12,948 nucleotides of DNA from an uncultured Actinomyces sp. (GTDB lineage: Bacteria > Actinomycetota > Actinomycetes > Actinomycetales > Actinomycetaceae), in assembly GCA_938028585.1 (NCBI GenBank), contig CALIZH010000248.1, forward strand, positions 1-12,948. The letters are read 5' to 3'. Below the pieces are notes generated by a model. The model was not told the origin of the DNA and ran no database searches. It worked only from the letters and a program-made list of their open reading frames with translations. This document shows, piece after piece, positions 1 through 6,365 of this stretch (its first letter is position 1; every line of letters begins with the position of its first letter). Position numbers and translations under genes: made by a program.

Positions 1-55
1 TGTCGTCGGCGATCTGCACGTAGATCGGGATCCCCGAGACGAATGTGGGTGCCAT
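1..55 (-). CDS. GntR-family transcriptional regulator, N-terminal fragment
   Basis: Only the first 18 codons are inside the window; the gene continues beyond position 1. The visible N-terminus contains G-I-P-I-Y-V-Q-I-A-D-D. The P-I-Y-x-Q-I-A pattern is the hallmark start of the winged-helix DNA-binding domain of GntR-family regulators, especially the short YtrA-type subfamily. The ATG at 55-53 has a purine-rich ribosome binding site (AAGGGGGG, 64-71) 8 bases upstream. A very long perfect palindrome lies just upstream and overlaps the probable promoter, which fits the autoregulation common in this subfamily. YtrA-type regulators usually sit in front of ABC transporter genes, but nothing of that kind can be seen here because the gene runs off the edge. 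The call rests on the N-terminal motif plus the operator; the effector is unknown. Confidence 0.75.
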   Translation of the reverse strand, partial: MAPTFVSGIPIYVQIADD

Positions 56-75
56 GCGCAAGTCCCCCCTTCAGC

Positions 76-111
76 TTCTATGGTTCATTACATGACTAAT
101 GAACCATAGAA
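76..111. promoter_or_regulatory. Perfect palindromic operator of the GntR-family gene
   Basis: The 15-base arm TTCTATGGTTCATTA (76-90) is repeated as its exact reverse complement at 97-111, separated by 6 bases (CATGAC). Two long perfect arms at this spacing are typical of operators of dimeric YtrA-type GntR regulators. It lies 21 bases upstream of the GntR start codon and covers the likely -10 region, so binding would repress the gene's own transcription. Confidence 0.75.
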
Positions 112-127
112 CCAACCAACCTGTCAA
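98..127 (-). promoter_or_regulatory. Probable promoter of the GntR-family gene
   Basis: A consensus -35 TTGACA is read on the minus strand at 127-122. At an 18-base spacing the best -10 is TTCATT (103-98), a weak match that lies inside the palindromic operator. The -35 is good and the -10 is poor; the overlap with the operator supports the assignment. Confidence 0.45.
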
Positions 128-181
128 GTCCCCGATCAAAATCTCTTGCGAAGCACCGCCCACTTCCCCACTTTCGCGCAT

Positions 182-227
182 AAAAAGAACCCCGGCCTCG
201 TCCCCACAATGAGGAACGAGGCCGGGG
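182..227 (-). terminator. Intrinsic terminator of the malE-malF-malG operon
   Basis: The 12-base arm CCCCGGCCTCGT (190-201) is followed after a 14-base loop by its exact reverse complement (216-227). Read on the minus strand, the hairpin starts 23 bases after the malG stop codon and is followed by the U-rich tract TTCTTTTT (189-182). This is a textbook rho-independent terminator that separates the mal operon from the GntR gene, which is on the same strand downstream. Confidence 0.9.
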
Positions 228-250
228 CCAGGTCAGCGAAAAGCGGGCGC

Positions 251-1147
251 TCAGCCCTTCACCGCACCGGAGGTCAGACCGGAAACGATGTACTTCTGCA
301 GGTACTGGAAGAGCAAGATCACCGGAATTGCAGCGATGATCGAACCAGCCGCGAAAACACCCCACGGCGCATTCAGTTCACTCGACCCCCAGTTGTACAT
401 ACCAACCGCCAGCGTGTACTGATCGGGAGTTTGCATAACAACCGAGGCAATGACGAAGTCGCCGAAGCTGGAAATGAAGCTCAGCAAACCAACAACAGCC
501 AAAACCGGCAGAACCAGCGGCATGATGATGGTCCAGAAAGTCTGGGCATGCGATGCGCCATCAATCTCTGCGGCCTCGTCAAGTTCACGAGGAACGGAGT
601 TGAAGAAACCGAAGAGCAGGAAGGTGTTCGAACCCAATGCGCCACCGAGGTAGACGCAGATCAGGCCGAGCTTCGAGTTCAAGCCCAGAACCGGGAAGAT
701 ATCCTTAATTCCCAGCAAGAGCAGGAACAGCGCCACGAAAGCTAGCATCTGCGGGAACATCTGGACCAAAAGCAGGAAGGTTAGGGTTCCTCGACGGCCT
801 CGGAAACGGAAGCGACTGAAGGCGTAGGCTGCGGCTGCGCCCATGAGAACCGTTCCAATTGCCGTAACGCTTGAAACCACCAGTGAATTAAAAATCCACT
901 TCCAGTACATGCTGTATTTATCCGAACCCAACGCCTTGAAGTGATCGAGGGTTAGTCCATCAGAGAAGCTAATATCAGAGGTCAGCGTCGCGTTCGGAAT
1001 GAAGGACACCGAGAGCACGTAGAGCAGCGGGATAAGGCAGTAGATAATCACTGCAATACCCACAATGTGCCTCCAGCCGACTTCCTTCCACCAACGTGAG
1101 CCGCGGAGCGTTGTCAACTGTGTCTTTTCTTTGCTTTGTGCAGTCAT
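251..1147 (-). CDS. malG: Maltose/maltodextrin ABC transporter permease MalG
   Basis: This is the second permease subunit of a carbohydrate (CUT1-type) ABC importer and forms the membrane channel with MalF. The 298-residue protein is close to the 280-300 usual for MalG. It has an N-terminal membrane segment (about 28-50), further hydrophobic segments (about 85-110, 121-146, 160-182, 208-240, 263-284) and the cytoplasmic EAA loop at 191-210 (E-A-A-E-I-D-G-A, then P-L-V-L-P), which docks onto the ATPase. The ATG at 1147 is preferred over a GTG at 1150 because GGAGGA (1154-1159) lies 6 bases from the ATG but only 3 from the GTG. The ATG overlaps the malF stop in a TGATG junction, so translation is coupled. 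It is the last gene of the operon, before the terminator at 182-227. No ATPase gene is present, so a shared MsmK/MalK-type ATPase elsewhere is inferred. The exact sugar is not provable from sequence. Confidence 0.88.
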   Translation of the reverse strand: MTAQSKEKTQLTTLRGSRWWKEVGWRHIVGIAVIIYCLIPLLYVLSVSFIPNATLTSDISFSDGLTLDHFKALGSDKYSMYWKWIFNSLVVSSVTAIGTVLMGAAAAYAFSRFRFRGRRGTLTFLLLVQMFPQMLAFVALFLLLLGIKDIFPVLGLNSKLGLICVYLGGALGSNTFLLFGFFNSVPRELDEAAEIDGASHAQTFWTIIMPLVLPVLAVVGLLSFISSFGDFVIASVVMQTPDQYTLAVGMYNWGSSELNAPWGVFAAGSIIAAIPVILLFQYLQKYIVSGLTSGAVKG

Positions 1148-2733
1148 CACAGTTCCTCCAATGCCTTCGTCTGACGGAACCCAAGCCAGGCAATCACACC
1201 AACAACAGCGAAGATGAAGATCGACATCGCCGAGGCCAAACCATAGTTGTGCTGGTTACCTTCGAAGGCAATCTTATAGACCATCGAGATCAAGATGTCG
1301 GTCTGCCCCAAACCATGGGGCGCACCATCGAAGTCCGGGCCACCCTTCGTCAGCATGTAAATCAAGGAGAAGTTGTTGAAGTTAAATGCGAAAGAGGCAA
1401 TCAGCAGCGGGGTCGTGGACTGCAAAACCAGCGGCAACTTAATTGACCACACGGTACGCAATCCAGATGCACCGTCCATCTTCGCGGCTTCTTCAACGTC
1501 TCCCGGAAGAGACTGAAGCGCGCCCAAGCAGACGAGGAACATATAGGGGAATCCCAGCCAGAGATTCACACCGAGGATCGCGACCTTTGCCATGAGTCCA
1601 TTGGTCAGCCAATGGATGTCCGCCCCACCGAGCAAGACCTTGTTAATGAAGCCAAATTCCTGGTTGAGCATGCCCTTCCACACCAGGGTCGCCAGGAAGG
1701 CTGGGAAGGCATAGGGAAGAATCATCAAGGACTGATAGATCTTTCGACCTCGGATGCGCTGATCCGAGAAGATCAGCGCAAGGACCAATCCGAAGGCGAA
1801 AGTCGTCAGCACCGAGCCAATTGCAAAGACGAAGGACCAGACCAAGGAATTTAGGAAGGGCTTGACAATTCCGGAACCCGAAAACATCTGCGAGTAGTTG
1901 GAAGCGCCAACAAAGACTCGCCAGCCGGTGGGCAGCTGGTTTCCCTGACTGTCTTCAAAGACACCCTTTTGATTATTCGCTTTGTAAACGACGCCAGTCT
2001 CAGCGTTCGTCAAAGTATCGGCGGCTTCGTCATAGGTGAAGGTGGACTTGGCGAGGTAGCCAGAAGTTCCATCCGTCGTCAGGTAGAAGCCATCATTCGG
2101 GTTTGAGCTCACGGGGACCGTCAGTTTAGAAACTTCCTCCTGACGGGTGGCAAGAGCAGCTAGGTCGAGGACTTTATAGCCCGAAACCTCGGTAATACCC
2201 ATTGCGGTGACCGTACCCTGGACACTCTGGAGGGGCTTGGTTGCCGTTCCAAGCTTCAGTTCACCGCTTGTTGGATCCGCAATGACGAGGCCAAGCTCGC
2301 TTCCGTCTTCAACAACCGCGGTCTGGACAGTTGGAGCTCCTTCAACACGCTGGCGGTTCGATGAAAGAGCAACTTCAATCGCGTCTGCCTTTGTCGAGTT
2401 GTGGCCATCTCCGTAGTTAGTCAGAGAAACATACCCGGTGTAGCCCATGACGAAGAGCTGATAGATCAAAAGGAAGATCATGCCGGGAAGAAGATATTTG
2501 GCAGGAAGTGCCCTCTTCGAGAAATACACCCAGTTGATGATGATGAGCAGGACCGCCATCACGCCGATGATGATCCGAGAATTGACGGCCCATGCCGCCA
2601 TGATTCCATAGATGCCCAACGCGTCAATGAGCATCATAATGATGAGTTTCGCAATAAAACCGGGTCGCATGACGTCACGCGCATGCGAGGTACGGTCCTT
2701 TGGAACGGTATTCGAGGAAGAAGCTGCAGGCAT
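1147..2733 (-). CDS. malF: Maltose/maltodextrin ABC transporter permease MalF
   Basis: This is the first permease subunit of the sugar importer. At 528 residues it is much longer than ordinary CUT1 first permeases (about 290-310) and close to the 514 of E. coli MalF. Three N-terminal membrane segments (about 27-48, 53-71, 80-104) are followed by a hydrophilic extracytoplasmic region of about 190 residues (about 105-290). The conserved permease core then runs from about 293, with the EAA loop at 415-434 (E-A-A-K-M-D-G-A-S-G then I-K-L-P). This matches the MalF layout, in which a large loop (P2) helps hold the binding protein. The start at 2733 has GAAGGA (2739-2744) 5 bases upstream. It follows malE after a 110-base gap containing a strong hairpin, and its stop overlaps malG. 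Maltose/maltodextrin specificity is inferred from the architecture and neighbours; another oligosaccharide is possible. Confidence 0.88.
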   Translation of the reverse strand: MPAASSSNTVPKDRTSHARDVMRPGFIAKLIIMMLIDALGIYGIMAAWAVNSRIIIGVMAVLLIIINWVYFSKRALPAKYLLPGMIFLLIYQLFVMGYTGYVSLTNYGDGHNSTKADAIEVALSSNRQRVEGAPTVQTAVVEDGSELGLVIADPTSGELKLGTATKPLQSVQGTVTAMGITEVSGYKVLDLAALATRQEEVSKLTVPVSSNPNDGFYLTTDGTSGYLAKSTFTYDEAADTLTNAETGVVYKANNQKGVFEDSQGNQLPTGWRVFVGASNYSQMFSGSGIVKPFLNSLVWSFVFAIGSVLTTFAFGLVLALIFSDQRIRGRKIYQSLMILPYAFPAFLATLVWKGMLNQEFGFINKVLLGGADIHWLTNGLMAKVAILGVNLWLGFPYMFLVCLGALQSLPGDVEEAAKMDGASGLRTVWSIKLPLVLQSTTPLLIASFAFNFNNFSLIYMLTKGGPDFDGAPHGLGQTDILISMVYKIAFEGNQHNYGLASAMSIFIFAVVGVIAWLGFRQTKALEEL

Positions 2734-2795
2734 TGTGGTCCTTCGTTACCTTGAACAGCGATTAAGGGACCATGAGCACAAGATGCTCAGGTATG

Positions 2796-2832
2796 GGTTT
2801 TGCGGGCGCCCCGTTTTGGCGCCCGCAAAACC
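2796..2832 (-). other. Strong malE-malF intergenic hairpin without U-run
   Basis: GGTTTTGCGGGCGCC (2796-2810) pairs perfectly with 2818-2832 across a 7-base loop. Read on the minus strand it begins 11 bases after the malE stop codon. No run of U follows, so it is not a canonical terminator. A stable 15-bp stem here would block 3'-to-5' RNA decay or partly attenuate transcription, giving more malE than malF/malG product, as is known for the malE-malF gap of E. coli. The role is inferred; the structure is seen directly. Confidence 0.7.
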
Positions 2833-2843
2833 GTGAGACCTCA

Positions 2844-4070
2844 CTACTTGTTAATGGAAGTCTGAATGTTGTTGACCATGGTCTCCCACGACGAGGCGGG
2901 ATCGGCGCCATTCACGATGGCAACCTCAGTCTTGCCCCAGTAATCCCAGACGGAACCCATTGCGGGGATTGCCGGCATGGGGAGGCCGTTTCCTGCGATG
3001 GAAGCGAACTGCTTAAGGTTCTCATCACTCAGGGAGTTAGCAACCTCGGTCATTGCCGGAACGCGTCCACCCAGCTCCTGCAGCTTGGACTGTGCTTCCT
3101 TGGTCTCCAGGTACTGGAAGAACTTGCTGACCAGAACCTGGTTCTTGGTCTTGGAGCTCTGGTAGAACATCTGAACGCCAACGAAGGGCTTAGCTTCCTT
3201 ACCGCCAGCGGAAGGAATCGGAAGGACGGAAACGTCAAGCCCAGCCGCCTTGGCAGCAGTCACGTTCCAGGGGCCGGTCACCATGTAAGCCGCATTGCCC
3301 TTGAGGAATAGGTCCTTGGCGATGTCGGAGGTGATATTCGGGTTGAGGGTTTTTGCTGCACCCTGCTCCTTGAGCCACTGGGTGAACTCAGATGCGCCTT
3401 CGCCACCCAAGGTCAGCTCGGAGGTGTAGGAGCCGTCAGCGGACTGCTTGAACACCTCGTTACCGAAGGAGCTCTCGAAAGCGTAGAGGTGGTAGGGGTC
3501 GCCGTCGGTGCTCATCTGAACAACGAAGGGGTACTCCGAACCGGCCTTCTTACCCGATGCAATCATTTCATCGAAGGTCTTCGGGGTGTCAGTGGTGAGC
3601 TTGTTGTTACGAACCAGTGCAACAGACTCGACCGCGTAGGGCACGCCGTAAGTCTTGCCATCGTAGGTGACGCCCTGAACTGCTGCCTCGGAGAACTTGG
3701 ACTTTGCTTCGCCCAAGTCCACGGGGGAAACAACGCCGTTCTTCACCATCTGGCCGAGCTTGTCGTGGGCCATAACAATCACGTCGGGGCCATTGCCGGT
3801 CGGAACCTGGCTAATGAATTCCTGGTCCATATTGGTTTCAGACTTCTGAACAACCTGAACATCCACCTTAGTGGCTGCAGTGAAGTCCTTGGCCAGTTCC
3901 TGAATCTGCGAGTAACGGGTGTCATCGGCCCAAACCGTCAGCGAACCGACGGAAGAACCGGAACTTGCGGATGCAGACTGGCTGCTCGAAGAGCTCGAGC
4001 TTCCATTGGAGCACGCTGCAAGCGTTGCTGTAACTGCCAAAACGCCGAACATCGCGATGCCTCGTCGCAT
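2844..4070 (-). CDS. malE: Maltose/maltodextrin-binding lipoprotein MalE
   Basis: This is the extracytoplasmic substrate-binding protein of the sugar importer, 408 residues long and typical of MalE-type family 1 binding proteins. It starts with a lipoprotein signal peptide (M-R-R then a hydrophobic stretch) ending in the lipobox L-A-A-C with Cys20 as the lipidated residue. A Ser-rich linker (21-40) follows, and the mature domain begins about residue 43 with L-T-V-W-A-D-D. Internal features fit the family: G-P-D-V-I-V-M at about 94-100, and an A-Y-M-V-T-G-P-W-N stretch in the second lobe. The ATG at 4070-4068 has AGGAGT at the right distance (4075-4080). It is the first and probably most highly expressed gene of malE-malF-malG, divergent from a LacI-family gene. 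Ligand choice among maltose, maltotriose and longer dextrins cannot be read from sequence. Confidence 0.88.
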   Translation of the reverse strand: MRRGIAMFGVLAVTATLAACSNGSSSSSSSQSASASSGSSVGSLTVWADDTRYSQIQELAKDFTAATKVDVQVVQKSETNMDQEFISQVPTGNGPDVIVMAHDKLGQMVKNGVVSPVDLGEAKSKFSEAAVQGVTYDGKTYGVPYAVESVALVRNNKLTTDTPKTFDEMIASGKKAGSEYPFVVQMSTDGDPYHLYAFESSFGNEVFKQSADGSYTSELTLGGEGASEFTQWLKEQGAAKTLNPNITSDIAKDLFLKGNAAYMVTGPWNVTAAKAAGLDVSVLPIPSAGGKEAKPFVGVQMFYQSSKTKNQVLVSKFFQYLETKEAQSKLQELGGRVPAMTEVANSLSDENLKQFASIAGNGLPMPAIPAMGSVWDYWGKTEVAIVNGADPASSWETMVNNIQTSINK

Positions 4071-4099
4071 GTCAACTCCTGATCAATTGAGTTCTGCTC

Positions 4100-4113
4100 G
4101 TACACAGTTGTAC
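4100..4113. promoter_or_regulatory. Short inverted repeat in the malE leader, possible LacI-family operator
   Basis: GTACA-CAGT-TGTAC has perfect 5-base arms around a 4-base centre. It lies 30 bases upstream of the malE start codon and just downstream of the predicted transcription start. An even-centred 14-mer would suit the dimeric LacI-type regulator encoded divergently, but it does not show the central CG common in that family, so the assignment is weak. Confidence 0.3.
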
Positions 4114-4128
4114 TTCGCACTTAAGGAC

Positions 4129-4158
4129 ACTGTAGCCGCAGAAAATCATTTTCAGCAA
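4129..4158 (-). promoter_or_regulatory. Probable malE promoter
   Basis: On the minus strand, TTGCTG (4158-4153) and TACAGT (4134-4129) are separated by 18 bases. The -10 matches 4 of 6 consensus bases; the -35 is weak, as expected for a promoter that needs tight control. The predicted start is near 4122, giving a malE leader of about 50 bases. The palindrome at 4138-4156 fills the spacer and overlaps the -35. Confidence 0.4.
4138..4156. promoter_or_regulatory. Zur/Fur-box-like palindrome in the malE promoter
   Basis: GAAAAT-C-ATTTTC has perfect 6-base arms around a single base, and outside one A-A mismatch the GC/GC pair extends the symmetry to 4138-4156. Read on the minus strand, the central 15-mer is TGAAAATGATTTTCT, a 7-1-7 layout one base from the Streptomyces Zur box as I recall it (TGAAAATGATTTTCA). 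It is also similar to the two sites before znuA in this window. It sits between the predicted -35 and -10 of malE, a position for repression. It could instead be the operator of the divergent LacI-type regulator. Confidence 0.5.
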
Positions 4159-4240
4159 GCCTTTTCAGGATTGTTAGAGAAATGATATCTTTACCCCAGA
4201 TCCCAACCATCACACTTGCCCCCTCCTGAAAGGCACTTCG

Positions 4241-5257
4241 ATGTCGAAGAACCGCACCCGCATGGCGGATATCGCCTCACATGCCGGTGTTTCCATTGCG
4301 ACAGTTTCTCGCGTATTTAACGGAGTCGGGCAGGTCTCAGACGACACGCGATATCGAGTTCTGACCGCAATCGACGAGCTCGGCTACGAACGTCCCAGCA
4401 TGCTGGCTGACGACAATCGCCTCATCATCGGGGTCATCGTCCCAGAACTCACAAACCCCATCTTTGCCACTTTCGCCCACACCCTTCATTCCGAGGTCGA
4501 TAGGGCGGGAGGCCAGGCCTTCGTCGCCTCGCAAACTCCGGGCACCACCAGCGAAGAGGAACACACTCAAGCTTTTCTTGCGCGAGGCGTTTCAGGATTA
4601 ATCTTCGTCTCCGGCCGACACGCAGACCTTCAAGCAGACTTGAGTCGCTATGCGAATCTTTCGCAGATCCGCATGCCCTTCGTCACCATCAATGGCGCAC
4701 GAAAGGAAGTCCAAGCCCCCGATTTTTCAACGGAAGACGCACTTGGAATCCGCGCCTCGATCCAACACCTCAAAGAGCTGGGTCACCGCAAGATTGCCAT
4801 GCTGGGTGGACGCCACCACGTCGTCCCCGCACAGCGCAAGGCCGAGGCTTTCCGCCAAGTAATGGCGCAAGAATTCGGGACCACCACACCCACGATCATC
4901 GAGACCTTCTACACCTACGAGGCCGCGGCCTCGGCAACTCACGCACTGATCGACGCCGGAATCACGGCCATCATCGCCGGCTCAGACCTCCAGGCAATGG
5001 GAGCAATCAGAACGATCCAATCTCGAGGCCTCAGCGTTCCCGGGGACATTTCGGTGATCGGCTTTGACGACTCATTCCTCATACCTCACCTCTCCCCCGC
5101 GCTGACGACGGTTCGACAACCTGTGCAGGCAATTTCACATTCGGCAGTGTCTTCACTCTTCGATGCGATTCACTCACAAAAACCGCAGCAACATCAGGAT
5201 TTCGCCTTCACTCCCGACCTTGTTGTGCGCAGGTCCACAGGACGAGCCCACTTTTGA
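4241..5257 (+). CDS. LacI-family transcriptional regulator, probable maltose-operon repressor
   Basis: This 338-residue protein has the full LacI-family length. An N-terminal helix-turn-helix (about 7-26, A-D-I-A-S-H-A-G-V-S-I-A-T-V-S-R) is followed by V-F-N-G and the hinge region with the conserved L-A pair at 55-56. The periplasmic-binding-protein-like effector domain starts at about 61 (L-I-I-G-V-I-V-P-E-L) and includes the late G-S-D-L-Q-A-M-G and I-S-V-I-G-F-D-D motifs. The ATG has GAAAGG (4228-4233) 7 bases upstream. It is transcribed divergently from malE across 170 bases, so it most likely controls that operon in response to maltose or a derivative; this is inferred from position. Its TGA stop (5255-5257) lies inside the -35 element of the znuA promoter, and no terminator separates the two genes, so some read-through into the zinc operon is possible. 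Confidence 0.9.
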   Translation: MSKNRTRMADIASHAGVSIATVSRVFNGVGQVSDDTRYRVLTAIDELGYERPSMLADDNRLIIGVIVPELTNPIFATFAHTLHSEVDRAGGQAFVASQTPGTTSEEEHTQAFLARGVSGLIFVSGRHADLQADLSRYANLSQIRMPFVTINGARKEVQAPDFSTEDALGIRASIQHLKELGHRKIAMLGGRHHVVPAQRKAEAFRQVMAQEFGTTTPTIIETFYTYEAAASATHALIDAGITAIIAGSDLQAMGAIRTIQSRGLSVPGDISVIGFDDSFLIPHLSPALTTVRQPVQAISHSAVSSLFDAIHSQKPQQHQDFAFTPDLVVRRSTGRAHF

Positions 5258-5283
5258 CAATCATTATCAACTTCTCTGATAAT
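5254..5283 (+). promoter_or_regulatory. znuA operon promoter
   Basis: A perfect -35 TTGACA (5254-5259) and a near-perfect -10 GATAAT (5278-5283) are separated by 18 bases. The expected transcription start, about 7 bases after the -10, falls at 5290-5291, the first base of the ATG at 5291. The -35 contains the lacI stop codon, and both elements overlap Zur boxes. Confidence 0.75.
5255..5269. promoter_or_regulatory. Zur box 1 upstream of znuA
   Basis: TGACAATCATTATCA is a 7-1-7 inverted repeat with a single mismatch (C against the expected T at the fourth base). It covers most of the -35 element. Its centre (5262) is 22 bases from the centre of the next box, two helical turns, so two Zur dimers could bind on the same face. 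Confidence 0.75.
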
Positions 5284-5291
5284 GATTATCA
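5277..5291. promoter_or_regulatory. Zur box 2 overlapping the znuA -10 and start codon
   Basis: TGATAATGATTATCA is a perfect 7-1-7 palindrome of the form bound by Fur-family metalloregulators. It covers the whole -10 element, and its last base is the first base of the znuA ATG. Binding of zinc-loaded Zur here would block RNA polymerase directly. Confidence 0.85.
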
Positions 5292-6274
5292 TGAGTTTTT
5301 CGCGTTCACACACCGTATTTGCCATTACAGCCGCTGCAGCGCTTGCCTTAAGCGCATGTTCCTCTTCGGCCTCATCATCTTCAAGCGCCTCCAGCTCCCA
5401 AGCTTCTGCTTCTCCGATGAAGGTTATGGCCAGCTTCTACCCGCTCCAGTACCTCACCCAGAAGATCGGCGGCGATCTGGTTGACGTCGAATCCCTCACT
5501 CCTCCGGGAGCAGAGCCTCACGACCTCGAACTGTCGAACCAAAAAGTTCAGCAGCTCTCTCAGGCTGGAGCCGTCGTTTACCTCAAGGGCTTCCAATCCG
5601 CTGTTGACAAGGCCGTTGAGCTGAACGCCCCCAAGACCGTCATCGATGTTTCCGGCAGCGTTGATCTGGTTGACGCCGAAAAGCACGAAAGCGAATTGGA
5701 CGTCGCTGACGACGGCGAAAAGACCGAAGAAGCTCACGAACATGAGCACGATCACGGCTCAACCGACCCGCACTTCTGGCTGGATCCCACGCGCATGGCC
5801 AGCGCGGCAACCCAAATTGGGGACGCTCTTGCTCAAGCCGATCCCGCCAACGCAGAGACCTACAAGAAGAACGCTGCAACCACGAAGTCTCAGATGGAAG
5901 CACTGAGCAAGAAGCTCGTTGACGGCACCGCAAAGTGCCAGCACAAGGAGTTCGTCACCTCTCACGAGGCCTTCGGATACCTTGCGGACCGCACCGGCCT
6001 CACCCAGTTGGGCTTGTCCGGCCTCGATCCCGAGTCCACGCCTTCCCCCGCTCGCCTCAAGCAGATTTCGGACGCGGTCAAGGCCAAGGGAATTACAACG
6101 ATCTTCACCGAAGAGCTCCTCAGCCCCAAGGTTGCTGAAACCCTGGCCAAGGACCTGGGAATCACCACTGCAGTTCTCGATCCCATCGAGTCTCAGGCTG
6201 ATGACTCAAAGGACTACGAAGCAGTCATGAATGAGAACCTTGAAGCACTGCAGAAGGCTCTGAGCTGCGAGTAA
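5291..6274 (+). CDS. znuA: Zinc ABC transporter substrate-binding lipoprotein ZnuA
   Basis: This cluster 9 metal-binding lipoprotein captures Zn(II) for import. A signal peptide ends in the lipobox L-S-A-C with Cys23, followed by a Ser/Ala-rich linker. Candidate metal ligands are His77 (in P-G-A-E-P-H-D-L-E), His161 (D-P-H-F-W-L-D-P), His225 (T-S-H-E-A-F-G-Y) and an acidic residue at 274/275 or Asp297. An acidic His-rich loop (about 142-155, with H149, H151, H153 and H155) points to zinc rather than manganese. Cys216 and Cys326 could form a disulfide. An in-frame ATG at 5282 lies inside the -10, upstream of the expected transcription start, so 5291 is chosen, giving 327 residues. No ribosome binding site precedes it; a leaderless mRNA is inferred. 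Two Zur boxes overlap the promoter. It is the first gene of znuA-znuC-znuB-zur-dedA. Confidence 0.9.
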   Translation: MSFSRSHTVFAITAAAALALSACSSSASSSSSASSSQASASPMKVMASFYPLQYLTQKIGGDLVDVESLTPPGAEPHDLELSNQKVQQLSQAGAVVYLKGFQSAVDKAVELNAPKTVIDVSGSVDLVDAEKHESELDVADDGEKTEEAHEHEHDHGSTDPHFWLDPTRMASAATQIGDALAQADPANAETYKKNAATTKSQMEALSKKLVDGTAKCQHKEFVTSHEAFGYLADRTGLTQLGLSGLDPESTPSPARLKQISDAVKAKGITTIFTEELLSPKVAETLAKDLGITTAVLDPIESQADDSKDYEAVMNENLEALQKALSCE

Positions 6275-6305
6275 GCACTTCACTACAAGTCAACTGATAT
6301 CTCCG

Positions 6306-6349
6306 CGTTGGGGCGGCATGATTCCACAGTGAACCATGCCGCCCCAACG
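6306..6349 (+). other. Strong hairpin between znuA and the ATPase gene, no U-run
   Basis: CGTTGGGGCGGCATG (6306-6320) pairs perfectly with 6335-6349 across a 14-base loop, beginning 31 bases after the znuA stop. The following bases (ACTACACTCG) are not a U-run, so full termination is unlikely. As with the hairpin after malE, it probably stabilises or partly isolates the mRNA of the binding protein, which is needed in excess over the membrane complex. Confidence 0.65.
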
Positions 6350-6365
6350 ACTACACTCGACACTA

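Noticed and set aside
146..745. Long open frame on the plus strand opposite malG
   Set aside because: It is antisense to a well-supported permease gene, has no recognisable motif or ribosome binding site, and its composition (many Gln, Arg and Asn) is typical of a reverse-strand shadow.
3489..4082. Long open frame on the plus strand opposite malE
   Set aside because: It is fully antisense to the MalE lipoprotein gene, with no domain signature and no start signals.
5282..5290. Upstream in-frame ATG for znuA
   Set aside because: It overlaps the -10 element and Zur box 2 and lies before the expected transcription start, so it would not be in the mRNA.
6336..6365. Upstream in-frame ATG for the zinc ATPase gene
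   Set aside because: It is in the 3' arm of the strong hairpin and adds residues not typical of the family; 6366 is a better start, although neither has a ribosome binding site.
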